DNA of 20,828 nucleotides from [Leptolyngbya] sp. JSC-1 (GCA_000733415.1 KL662191.1:1647839-1668666), one strand, 5' to 3'; shown: positions 13,860 through 20,499, counted from the first letter of the stretch. Program-made: numbers and translations. Notes: a model not told the origin generated them from the letters alone.

Positions 13860-14384
13860 GTGAGCAAATCGATTACTCATTTTTGGCTACTTTTTGCTGC
13901 GTCATTGGTCATTTGGGTGCTGCTAACCTATCAACCTGCTTACGCTCAGGCACAAGCAACAAATACAGATTTGTGGAGTAATCTTGATGCATCTGTCAAG
14001 GTCATTGCTGGTGTAGTTGCTGCTATCACAGCGATTCTTGGCGTCCCAGTTGCATTTCTGCAAATTCGTAAAACAATTGTAGAGATTCGCAAAATTGAAC
14101 TGGAAGCTAAAAAGTTACAAGAGCAAACAGCAACAGAACTGCCAAAAGAATCTGAAGGATACCGTATAATCCTGGATCACTCAGATGGAAATGTTATTCA
14201 AATTCTTGTTGATCCCAGATTTTCTGCTCCTTTATTAATTTTGTTGGATTTTGTGATTGTCTACATTGTTTTAGCTTTAGCAGGTTATGCAGTTGGCATA
14301 TTTTTGCCTGGGCGGATTGGTCAAATTATTTTGACAGTTGTTGCAGCAGTCTTGCTACTACCTCTTTGCTTGGAAGAAAGGTGA
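13860..14384 (+). CDS. membrane protein A, paralog of 15681-16277
   Basis: The 174-residue protein starts at GTG. A signal-like segment (about 6-28) ends in A-Y-A-Q-A. A second hydrophobic segment follows (about 45-68, G-V-V-A-A-I-T-A-I-L-G-V-P-V-A-F), then a charged helix (I-R-K-T-I..E-L-E-A-K-K-L-Q-E-Q, possibly coiled-coil), a conserved D-G-N-V-I-Q-I-L-V-D-P-R-F, and two more spans (L-L-I-L-L-D-F-V-I-V-Y-I-V and I-I-L-T-V-V). The paralog is far more similar in the core than at the N-terminus. This copy lacks the last 25 or so residues of the paralog and ends in CLEER at a junction with the next gene. No family is recognised. Confidence 0.8.
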   Translation: MSKSITHFWLLFAASLVIWVLLTYQPAYAQAQATNTDLWSNLDASVKVIAGVVAAITAILGVPVAFLQIRKTIVEIRKIELEAKKLQEQTATELPKESEGYRIILDHSDGNVIQILVDPRFSAPLLILLDFVIVYIVLALAGYAVGIFLPGRIGQIILTVVAAVLLLPLCLEER

Positions 14385-14479
14385 ACATGAGAATCATAAG
14401 AACTAGCGATCTCTATAGTCCTCAAAGCTACAGGCTGATTGGTCGTTTGCTACTATATGGTTTAGAAATAAGCCTGGTA

Positions 14480-14818
14480 ATGTCTATGACTCTATCAATT
14501 GCCCTTGAACCGGCCCCTATAGAAACTGATGATTATGGTGTTGTGCGAGTTTCTAGAACTCGTGTCACTCTAGACACTGTTGTGACAGCTTTTTTAGAGG
14601 GATGTACGCCAGAGGAAATAGGAGAGCAGTATCCGTCGCTTCAACTATCAGATATCTACCTGGTTATTGGTTACTATCTTAGACATAGGGATGAAGTTCA
14701 TACCTATCTTGCAGAGCGTCAACATCAAGCAGATATGATTCAACAAGAGGTTGAGCAGCGTTTTAATCCTATTGGAATACGCGATCGCTTACTTGCTAGG
14801 CGAGATCAGTCCAGGTGA
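14480..14818 (+). CDS. DUF433 protein (antitoxin-like)
   Basis: DUF433 proteins begin with a short strand and then V-R-V-x-x-T-R-V-T-L-D-T-V-V, which is seen here, followed by G-C-T-P-E-E-I-G-E-Q-Y-P-S-L-Q-L-S-D-I-Y, the family's winged-helix core, and L-R-H-R-D-E-V. I place the start at ATG 14480 or 14486 (MTLSIALEP) because homologues begin there. ATG 14387 has a better ribosome-binding site (GAAAGGTG) but would add about 31 non-family residues. DUF433 pairs with DUF5615 (PIN-like) in toxin-antitoxin-type loci; here the partner follows after six bases. Confidence 0.8.
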   Translation: MSMTLSIALEPAPIETDDYGVVRVSRTRVTLDTVVTAFLEGCTPEEIGEQYPSLQLSDIYLVIGYYLRHRDEVHTYLAERQHQADMIQQEVEQRFNPIGIRDRLLARRDQSR

Positions 14819-14824
14819 TTTGAA

Positions 14825-15178
14825 ATGGCTCGATTCCTGGCTGATGAAAATTTTAACAATCAAATTGTACGAGGTGTTCTTCGTCAAAGCCCAGATGTTG
14901 ATATTGTGCGTGTTCAAGATGTTGATCTATCTGGAGTAGATGACCCAACCGTTTTAAAGTGGGCAGGCCAAGAGGAACGAATTGTCTTGACTCATGATGT
15001 TGCTACCATGACAACTTTTGCTTATCAACGCATTCAAGCAGGATTGTGTATGTCTGGGTTGTTTGAGGTGAGCCGTCGTGTTCCAGTAGGGGTGGCGATA
15101 GAGGAGATTATCCTGATTGCGGAGTGCAGCCTTGAGGGAGAGTGGGAAGGACAAGTAAGATTTCTCCCCCTACGATAG
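14825..15178 (+). CDS. DUF5615 PIN-like protein (toxin-like)
   Basis: The 117-residue protein begins M-A-R-F-L-A-D-E-N-F, the hallmark of DUF5615 PIN-like (Mut7-C-related) proteins, with the acidic D-E likely binding metal. Later signatures are D-D-P-T-V-L-K-W-A, R-I-V-L-T-H-D-V-A-T-M and P-V-G-V-A-I-E-E-I. It is predicted to be a ribonuclease toxin balanced by the DUF433 product; the RNA target is unknown. It ends 20 bp before attC10. Confidence 0.88.
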   Translation: MARFLADENFNNQIVRGVLRQSPDVDIVRVQDVDLSGVDDPTVLKWAGQEERIVLTHDVATMTTFAYQRIQAGLCMSGLFEVSRRVPVGVAIEEIILIAECSLEGEWEGQVRFLPLR

Positions 15179-15197
15179 GCAACAGTAGTTGTCGCCA

Positions 15198-15282
15198 CCT
15201 AACACTGCGTGGTAGTGGACGGTCGAAAACTGCTGGTGCTAAGTTCGAGGTTGCCTACCACCGCTGAACAGCACCGTTAGCT
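15198..15282 (+). other. attC site 10 (plus orientation)
   Basis: R'' ACCTAAC (15198-15204) and R' GTTAGCT (15276-15282). The left arm CTGCGTGGTAGTGGACGG pairs with the right arm, with an extra A in TGGACGG. The loop shares CTGGTGCTAAGTTCGAGGTT-like sequence with attC1 and attC7. Confidence 0.86.
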
Positions 15283-15485
15283 GGCTCCGCAATCAGTTCT
15301 TCCACTCGTTCATCAAGCCGCATCGTCAAAGGGCAAAGCACCGCGCAGTTGGTGGGTTGAGACCGTAGGTTGAGGTTGTCTGTGGTGTCGAAAAGCACCC
15401 AGAGGACGGTGGGTGAGGACGGTGGTTTGGAGATAGCTTGGGAGTGGCAGGGTCAGAGTCAGCCAAGGCAGTTGGTGCGTCTCTC
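15283..15485 (+). other. ORF-less cassette
   Basis: The 203 bp between attC10 and attC11 contain no open frame of useful length on either strand. The interval is unusually G-rich on the plus strand in its second half (repeated GGTGGGTGAGGACGGTGG-like runs). It may carry a small RNA, a promoter or a decayed gene. No attC-like fold is convincing inside it. Confidence 0.7.
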
Positions 15486-15573
15486 AGCTAACAACGCTAT
15501 TGCAACGGATTGATGGGTTTTGCTCGTGGAGTAACAAAGTTTGGTCTGCAACCGCTGAACAGCACCGTTAGGT
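15486..15573 (+). other. attC site 11 (plus orientation)
   Basis: R'' AGCTAAC (15486-15492) and R' GTTAGGT (15567-15573). The left arm CTATTGCAACGGATTG pairs with a right arm whose complement is GCTGTTCAGCGGTTG; extra bases on the left. The right arm is almost identical to that of attC10, the left arm is not. Confidence 0.85.
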
Positions 15574-15680
15574 TGCTAATTTTTCGGTGGGGACGTAGCC
15601 ATAGAGTGATCCGTTAGCGTTTTGTTTTGAGGTTATTTGTAGGACACTCAAGATTGAATTTTTCTTCTCAGTAAGCAATT

Positions 15681-16277
15681 GTGAAAAAAGAAGTTCAGCA
15701 ATTCCGGACATTACTTGTGATGGCAGTTGTGATATGCATCGTGCTGTCGGTTCACCCGTCGGTTTACAGTCAGACACAAATATCCCCCACACCAACAACA
15801 AACTTTTGGAATAGCCTTGACACTTATATCAAGGTAGTTGCTGGTGTTGTTGCTGCTATTACTGCAATTTTGGGTGTTCCTGTTGCCTTTTTGCAAATTC
15901 GCAAAACCATTGCAGAGATTCGGAAAACAGAGTTAGAAGCAAAAAAGCTACAAGAGCAAACGGGTGGAGAACTACCCGCTAATCATGAAGGACATCGAAT
16001 ATATCTCTCAGATTCTGACCACAACGTTATACAAATCCTCGCCGATCCAAGATTTGCTGCTCCACTACTGATCTTGCTAGATTTCGTGATTGTTTACATA
16101 GTTCTGGCTCTTGCAGGATATGCGGTTGGGGTTTTCTCGCTGGGGCGAATTGGGCAAATCATCCTAACTCTTACAGCAGCAATTCTACTTCTACCATTGC
16201 TCATAGAAGCTTTGCGTTTGCGAGGTGTTTTGCGATCAGCTTGGGATAAGGACAGCGAATCCCAAACAGATAAGTAG
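15681..16277 (+). CDS. membrane protein B, paralog of 13860-14384
   Basis: The 198-residue protein, GTG start, has the same plan as membrane protein A: an N-terminal hydrophobic segment ending S-V-Y-S-Q-T, the near-identical G-V-V-A-A-I-T-A-I-L-G-V-P-V-A-F-L-Q-I-R-K core, a Lys/Glu-rich helix, N-V-I-Q-I-L-A-D-P-R-F and two spans. It keeps a C-terminal tail (L-I-E-A-L-R-L-R-G-V-L..K-D-S-E-S-Q-T-D-K) that is missing from paralog A. No catalytic motif is visible. It follows attC11 and is followed by a toxin-antitoxin module, like paralog A. Confidence 0.82.
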   Translation: MKKEVQQFRTLLVMAVVICIVLSVHPSVYSQTQISPTPTTNFWNSLDTYIKVVAGVVAAITAILGVPVAFLQIRKTIAEIRKTELEAKKLQEQTGGELPANHEGHRIYLSDSDHNVIQILADPRFAAPLLILLDFVIVYIVLALAGYAVGVFSLGRIGQIILTLTAAILLLPLLIEALRLRGVLRSAWDKDSESQTDK

Positions 16278-16349
16278 ACCTAACCCTGGTATCTAAATAC
16301 GCTGGTAATTGTTCAAGGTACTGGCGATTCAGGGAGGCTCATTGCTTTT

Positions 16350-16358
16350 GCTAGAATA
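16350..16358 (+). promoter_or_regulatory. possible extended -10 promoter element
   Basis: TGCTAGAAT, an extended -10 pattern, lies about 37 bases upstream of the antitoxin-like start at 16395. A clear -35 box is not seen. It would let the toxin-antitoxin pair be transcribed independently of the upstream membrane gene. Confidence 0.3.
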
Positions 16359-16394
16359 CAGCACAAAGGCTTTATGTCCTAGGAGATCGCTCAA

Positions 16395-16649
16395 ATGGCA
16401 ATAGTTGTTACCCTTAGCCCTGAATTAGAGGCGTTGCTGCTTGACAAAGCTGCTCGGCGAGGTCAAGATGTGAGCCTTGTTGTGTCTGAATTATTAGCTA
16501 GTATCTTAGAGTGGGAAGAGCAGGATTCAGAAGAGGCTATCAAGGGTATTCAGCAAGGGTTAGACAATTTTGAGTCAGGACAATTCCGGTCTTTTCAAGA
16601 TTTCTCTGAAGAGCAACGCAGCAAGTACAATCTGCCAGCCGATTCATGA
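16395..16649 (+). CDS. antitoxin-like protein of a RelE-type pair
   Basis: The 84-residue protein starts at ATG 16395 with AGGAGAT upstream. The N-terminal L-S-P-E-L-E-A-L-L-L-D-K-A-A-R-R-G-Q-D-V-S-L-V-V-S-E-L-L segment has the form of a ribbon-helix-helix-like antitoxin DNA-binding region, and the acidic C-terminal half (S-E-E-A-I-K-G-I-Q-Q-G-L-D-N-F) would bind toxin. Its stop overlaps the toxin start by four bases. The toxin is frameshifted, so this may be an antitoxin without an active partner. Confidence 0.75.
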   Translation: MAIVVTLSPELEALLLDKAARRGQDVSLVVSELLASILEWEEQDSEEAIKGIQQGLDNFESGQFRSFQDFSEEQRSKYNLPADS

Positions 16650-16988
16650 AGTATCGTATCGAAATTTCAAGCGTGGCAGAGGCTGAAGCGGACGGTGCAT
16701 TTCTAGTCTCAAGTTACCTCTCCTGCAAAGGCAAGCCAATGGTATTCAGGGCTACTACAAGCCATTGAGTCTTTGTCTCAAATGCCTAAACGCTGCCCAT
16801 TAGCGCGAGAGAATGAGTATTTTAGACAAGAGATTCGCCAGTTACTTTACGGGCGGGGGCGTAACTTATACCGAGTTCTTTTTACTGTTTTGGAGGGGCA
16901 AAACATATCAACGGTTCGCATTCTCCACATCCGTCACGCATCACAGCAAACGATTGGTGAAGATTCTGAAGAACCCGACGCAACCTAA
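16646..16988 (+). pseudogene. RelE/ParE family toxin, frameshifted
   Basis: The gene starts at ATG 16646 (M-K-Y-R-I-E-I-S-S-V-A-E-A-E-A-D) and loses its frame at about 16709. The family sequence resumes one frame over as S-Q-V-T-S-P-A-K-A-S-Q-W-Y-S-G-L-L-Q-A-I-E-S-L and continues to R-Q-L-L-Y-G-R..Y-R-V-L-F-T-V and a terminal V-R-I-L-H-I-R-H-A. Two bases (or an equivalent number) appear to be missing, so no full-length toxin can be made unless recoded. The TAA stop lies inside the R' box of the reversed attC12, and the antitoxin-like gene precedes it by overlap. Confidence 0.8.
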
Positions 16989-17069
16989 CGTTCCGGTTGA
17001 GCGGCTGTTAGTAACTTTTGCATCCACACCAAAACCTCTCGACAGTCCGCTCCAACCGGGTTATTATGC
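16983..17069 (-). other. attC site 12 (reverse orientation, damaged R'' box)
   Basis: Read on the minus strand, the R'' position reads GCATAAT (consensus would be GCATAAC), the left arm CCGGTTGGAGCGGACTG and the R' box GTTAGGT. The right-arm complement is CCGGTTGAGCGGCTG, so the two extra bases lie in the minus-strand left arm and the site faces left. It starts immediately at the end of the plus-strand toxin pseudogene. Confidence 0.85.
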
Positions 17070-17136
17070 CGCCGTTGTATTACCTAGCCACTGGCTACCG
17101 TTCTGATGGCAAGTGAAGTCATGATTGATCTATCTC

Positions 17137-17625
17137 CTATTGAGTTACCGTTGGAGCTAGTAATTCTTGAACAATTTGTAGTCCAGTAATCGCTTGCCAA
17201 GTAAACAGAAACAGCAGACTGACGTTAATTGCAATGTGAATTTGTCGTGCCCAGTTCTGTCCACGTTGCATTAGGGGAACAAGGGCAGCGGAGATCGCAA
17301 CCAGTGCCGTCATGCCCAGACCCACAAAAAGATGGGCGATCGCTGGGATTTCTCCTTCTCCTAAATAGGTGCTGACAATTCCACCAAAAGCACCCGTGAC
17401 CATAATTGCCAAAACGATCGCACCTGAGTGGTAATGGCGAGTGGTGTATTTGCCCTGAATCAGTTCCTTTTTAGTTTCGCCTTCAGCATTGCGAGTGCGA
17501 CGAACTTGAAAACCAAGGTATGCTGCGTAGAGCAGGTAAGCGAATAGCCCCAGCATCAACAGAGGATGAATGAATTGGGCTAAGAAACTTAAGCTAGAAA
17601 CATTGATAGTGTTTGTCACTTCCAT
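17137..17625 (-). CDS. DUF4079 membrane protein
   Basis: The 162-residue protein has four predicted spans (about 10-34, 66-88, 98-120, 132-156) and the DUF4079 pattern: a histidine in the first span region (A-Q-F-I-H-P-L-L-M-L), R-H-Y-H-S-G-A in the second, A-H-L-F-V-G-L-G in the third and I-H-I-A-I-N-V in the fourth. Several membrane histidines could ligate heme, as in b561-type proteins, but that is not established for this family. It is the last gene of the minus-strand operon, about 15 bp after the YrhK-like gene and 68 bp before attC12. A redox role would fit the azoreductase context. Confidence 0.82.
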   Translation of the reverse strand: MEVTNTINVSSLSFLAQFIHPLLMLGLFAYLLYAAYLGFQVRRTRNAEGETKKELIQGKYTTRHYHSGAIVLAIMVTGAFGGIVSTYLGEGEIPAIAHLFVGLGMTALVAISAALVPLMQRGQNWARQIHIAINVSLLFLFTWQAITGLQIVQELLAPTVTQ

Positions 17626-17639
17626 CGTTTTGCTTTTTC

Positions 17640-17927
17640 CTACTGCCGCGAATTGTTAGGAATAAATAACACAGAGCCGATTGTAAACAGGATGCTGGCT
17701 GACAAGTGCAGCAGGGATGAGAACGAGATGCCCCTCATGCTCTCTAGAATTGCGTCTAAGACAAACATCAAAGAACCCATGAGAAATAGCCAACTAACGA
17801 ATGCCTCACGATTGATTTTTTCCTTGGAATTAATTGGCTGTGTCTTCTCAGAACCTTGAGCTTGTTGGTGCAGCGGAATGATTTGCCTTTGAGATGAACG
17901 TAGAGTTTTGATTTCTAAGGATTCCAC
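17640..17927 (-). CDS. YrhK-like small membrane protein
   Basis: The 95-residue protein starts at GTG 17927 with GGAGG eight bases upstream. A polar N-terminal half is followed by two spans (S-W-L-F-L-M-G-S-L-M-F-V-L-D-A-I and L-H-L-S-A-S-I-L-F-T-I-G-S-V-L-F-I-P), the layout of the YrhK domain. The function of YrhK is unknown. It is in tight linkage with DUF4079 and 40 bp downstream of the SnoaL-like gene, consistent with co-transcription. Confidence 0.75.
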   Translation of the reverse strand: MESLEIKTLRSSQRQIIPLHQQAQGSEKTQPINSKEKINREAFVSWLFLMGSLMFVLDAILESMRGISFSSLLHLSASILFTIGSVLFIPNNSRQ

Positions 17928-17967
17928 GATGTTTCCTCCATCAGTTAATTTTCAAAGAATGTTCGCT

Positions 17968-18372
17968 CTAGTTAACGTCGCTGAGCCAACCAATGATGTC
18001 GCCCATGTATTCTCGATATTCAACGATCTGATTTCCCTGGACGCGCAAGAAATAGGCTTCATTGCCGTCATAGGGTTCGCCATTGTACGTGCCGACACTG
18101 TTTGCTGTGAAAATTCCCCAGTTATCCTGAAACACGCTCAGGGATGGAGTGATTTGAATCCGATCGCCCGCCTCTTTATGAGCATTCGCCCAAGCCACCA
18201 TTGCAAGTTTGCCTTCAGGTGCTAAATGTCTTCCCCGATGAACACCTGCTGGATATTGAAAGATCAGATCGTCACTCAGTAAATCGAGAAACGGTTGCCA
18301 GTTGCCAGTTGCCCATCCGTTGAGAAATTTTTGATAGGCATCTTCTAAAACTCTACAAGACGTTTGATGCAT
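17968..18372 (-). CDS. SnoaL/NTF2-like protein
   Basis: The preferred start is ATG 18372 (M-H-Q-T-S), which has GGAG at normal spacing; a GTG at 18384 is the only longer option. The 134-residue alpha+beta barrel shows A-Y-Q-K-F-L-N-G-W-A-T-G-N-W, L-L-S-D-D-L-I-F-Q-Y-P-A-G and later N-G-E-P-Y-D-G-N-E-A-Y-F-L-R-V-Q-G-N-Q-I-V-E-Y-R-E-Y, typical of SnoaL-type polyketide cyclases and NTF2-like enzymes. These isomerise or hydrolyse small hydrophobic molecules; the substrate is unknown. It is the third gene of the minus-strand operon. Confidence 0.85.
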   Translation of the reverse strand: MHQTSCRVLEDAYQKFLNGWATGNWQPFLDLLSDDLIFQYPAGVHRGRHLAPEGKLAMVAWANAHKEAGDRIQITPSLSVFQDNWGIFTANSVGTYNGEPYDGNEAYFLRVQGNQIVEYREYMGDIIGWLSDVN

Positions 18373-18439
18373 AATCTTCTCCACGACTTTTCTGTAGACC
18401 TCACTGCCTAGCTGTGGGTAATCATCAGGACTGGTGATA

Positions 18440-19345
18440 CTATGAGGCAGTCATTTGTGCAATGTCATCCAGCAAAGACAAATTGGCTTGCGGTTTCCAA
18501 CCTAGCTGCTGCATTGCTCTATTCGCAGAGACTTGATTGTTGATTGAGAAAAAGGTGGCAATTCCACGTCCCCATTTAGAGATAGCGGCTTCAAAGGAAA
18601 TTCCTTTGGCTTTACTGCCTACTGTGTGACTAATGGCTAGGGCAATTGCTTTTTCTGAAATCCCAGATTCTGTGGTCGCATGAAAGATTGAACCCGCAGG
18701 TGCTTGTTCTAGGGCGAGTATGTAAAGCTGAGCGACATCATCAACATGTACGGCCGAAACTTGATGTTCACCAGGGGTAATGTAGTAAGCGACTCCCTTT
18801 TCTTTGGCTTCTTGTAATCGCATCGGTACGTAGCTTGTACCACCTCCACGCCCATAAATATAGAGTGGCAAGCGTAAAACGACGCTCCGAATATTTTGTC
18901 GGGTAGCATCGAGAACAACTTGTTCAGCTTTTGCACGTTCAGCTAGGAGAAACCCCTGAGCGATCGGGTAACTTTCGTCTGCAATAGTTGATCCCGTATC
19001 CCCTAAAACGCTGGTATCTGAAGTCGCAATTAGCGGTTTATCAGAGCCTGCTAATGCCTGTACGAATCCCTTGATCACTCGACAATCCGCTTGAACGGCA
19101 CCTGCCCAATCCTCAAAATCGTGGATAAATGCAGTGTGAATCACACCATCTGATTGTTCGGCCGCCAATGCCAATCCGTCAGGGTTCTGTAAATCTCCCA
19201 AGAAGGGTTCGATTTGCCGTTTTTCCAATTGGGCGGCTGTGGTGCTGCTTCTTGCCAACCCTACAACGTTATGCCCTGCGGCTTGCAGCTTTTCTGCTAC
19301 TACGCTGCCAATATAGCCTGTTGCACCTGTTAGAAAGACTCGCAT
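18440..19345 (-). CDS. NAD(P)-dependent epimerase/reductase-like SDR
   Basis: The 301-residue extended SDR opens with M-R-V-F-L-T-G-A-T-G-Y-I-G for NAD(P). The catalytic tyrosine position appears changed: the expected YxxxK region reads Q-G-F-L-L-A-E-R-A-K, with Phe for Tyr, so classical SDR catalysis may be lost or differ. It may act in quinone or ketone reduction, or as a regulator. A strong GAGGAGG ribosome-binding site precedes ATG 19345. It starts 15 bp after the azoreductase stop, showing an operon. The family is common next to azoreductase-type genes. Confidence 0.87.
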   Translation of the reverse strand: MRVFLTGATGYIGSVVAEKLQAAGHNVVGLARSSTTAAQLEKRQIEPFLGDLQNPDGLALAAEQSDGVIHTAFIHDFEDWAGAVQADCRVIKGFVQALAGSDKPLIATSDTSVLGDTGSTIADESYPIAQGFLLAERAKAEQVVLDATRQNIRSVVLRLPLYIYGRGGGTSYVPMRLQEAKEKGVAYYITPGEHQVSAVHVDDVAQLYILALEQAPAGSIFHATTESGISEKAIALAISHTVGSKAKGISFEAAISKWGRGIATFFSINNQVSANRAMQQLGWKPQANLSLLDDIAQMTAS

Positions 19346-19360
19346 TTTTTCCTCCTCAAT

Positions 19361-19996
19361 TTAGACAGCCACCAACTGAGCAATTTGAGCTTGAGCCGTC
19401 GCGATCGAATCCGCTAACTTTTGTCCGCCGTACTCATCGTTTTCCACATTCACAAAGGTGATATCTGCGACTCCCAGCATGGAAAACACCTCTTTGAGAT
19501 AGGGCGTGAGAAAATCCCGTTGAGCATTCCGACCACCGGGTGCAAATCCACCGTCACCTCGTGCCGAAATCACAAACATCTTCTTGCCATGCACCAGCGG
19601 TTTGTAGGGAAACTCTGGGTTTTCCTCCGGGATGTAAGCCCAGGTGCGATTGATGCGGACAATGTTATCGATGTAAGCTTTGAAGCCGCTGGAAACCGTC
19701 CAGTTATACATCGGCACACCCATGACATAGATATCCGCCGCTAAAAACTCATCCACTAATTCATCACTAATGCGGAGCGCCTCCCGCAGGTCTGGAGTGC
19801 GTTGCTCTGCTGGGGTAAAAGCGGCTGCGATCCAGGCTTCCGTGACGTGAGGAACGGGGTTGCGTCCGATGTCGCGGTAAACAACGGTATCGCCAGGATG
19901 CGCTTGCTTCCACTGCTCGACAAAGGCACGAGTCATGCGTCGAGAGTGCGATCGCTCTCCCCGTGGGCTGGCATCTAGATGCAGTAAGTGAGCCAT
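19361..19996 (-). CDS. azoR: FMN-dependent NADH:azoreductase/quinone reductase
   Basis: The 211-residue flavodoxin-like protein starts M-A-H-L-L-H-L-D-A-S-P-R-G, the phosphate-binding loop for FMN, and has V-P-M-Y-N-W-T-V-S-S-G-F-K-A-Y-I-D in the middle, the FMN ring-binding motif of AzoR. It ends with helix A-Q-A-Q-I-A-Q-L. AzoR reduces azo dyes and quinones by two electrons using NADH, protecting against quinone stress. It has the strongest ribosome-binding site of the operon (AAGGAGG) and the palindrome upstream, so it is the first gene. No signal peptide; cytoplasmic. Confidence 0.93.
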   Translation of the reverse strand: MAHLLHLDASPRGERSHSRRMTRAFVEQWKQAHPGDTVVYRDIGRNPVPHVTEAWIAAAFTPAEQRTPDLREALRISDELVDEFLAADIYVMGVPMYNWTVSSGFKAYIDNIVRINRTWAYIPEENPEFPYKPLVHGKKMFVISARGDGGFAPGGRNAQRDFLTPYLKEVFSMLGVADITFVNVENDEYGGQKLADSIATAQAQIAQLVAV

Positions 19997-20016
19997 ACTT
20001 CAGAACCTCCTTGTTT

Positions 20017-20031
20017 GTTACACTTTGTAAC
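20017..20031 (-). promoter_or_regulatory. palindromic operator candidate of the azoR operon
   Basis: GTTACACTTTGTAAC is a perfect 6-3-6 inverted repeat centred 28 bases upstream of the azoR start codon. HxlR/MarR-type regulators use comparable dyads (GTTAC..GTAAC) at azoR and quinone-response promoters. A related half-site (TTGTAAT, minus strand) lies about 15 bases further upstream. No regulator gene is in the window, so it must act in trans. Confidence 0.55.
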
Positions 20032-20240
20032 CACATCGGCTACAATTACAAATTAAGGGAATCTAAAGCGGCGGAATACTTGAATTTTGCGCGATTGTCA
20101 AAATCTTGCTGTTAGTTTTGAAAAAGGCTAAGGCTCCAATGGCAAAGGCAACTCAGCATCAAGACCACCCTTCATCTCGTCACCCACTTCTCCATCATCT
20201 CTGTTCTTGAGTCCATTACTCATCTAACAGTTCTGTCACC
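20032..20240. other. intergenic between azoR and attC13
   Basis: About 209 bp upstream of the azoR operon with no recognisable gene. It should hold the operon promoter. A short plus-strand frame from 20139 (about 23 codons) is too short and unremarkable to call. Confidence 0.5.
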
Positions 20241-20322
20241 CCATAACTGCGTTGGTGCGGACTGACAAAGTTAGTCGGTTTTCTCAGAGGTTACTAGCAG
20301 CCGCTCAATCGGAACGTTATGC
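20241..20322 (+). other. attC site 13 (plus orientation)
   Basis: R'' CCATAAC (20241-20247) and R' GTTATGC (20316-20322). The left arm GCGTTGGTGCGGACTG pairs with a right arm whose complement reads CGATTGAGCGGCTGC; extra bases on the left. The right arm is very like attC5 and attC12. It is the right boundary of the minus-strand operon block. Confidence 0.87.
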
Positions 20323-20499
20323 GGCTTGAAATCCCGGTTGAGATCGCACCTCAAGACCATTTGCTAGGCTGAAAGTGCCTGTAAGGAGAGGAATGGGAAG
20401 CAGCTTAGTTTTAGCAGGAAAAACAACCCCCTGCTTAGTTGCATAAGGCTGTCTATGGTGAGGGCTATATCTCATTGTTGTGTCGATGCAGCCTTTTCG
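20323..20499. other. non-coding stretch with a hairpin
   Basis: No gene is seen. A hairpin pairs AGCAGG (20417-20422) with CCTGCT (20430-20435, approximate) downstream of the hydrolase tail. It could end the minus-strand transcript, but no T-run follows. Confidence 0.35.

Noticed and set aside
15330..15420. Degenerate attC inside the ORF-less cassette
   Set aside because: GTGGGTTGAG-type segments resemble attC loops, but no paired R'' and R' boxes could be aligned.
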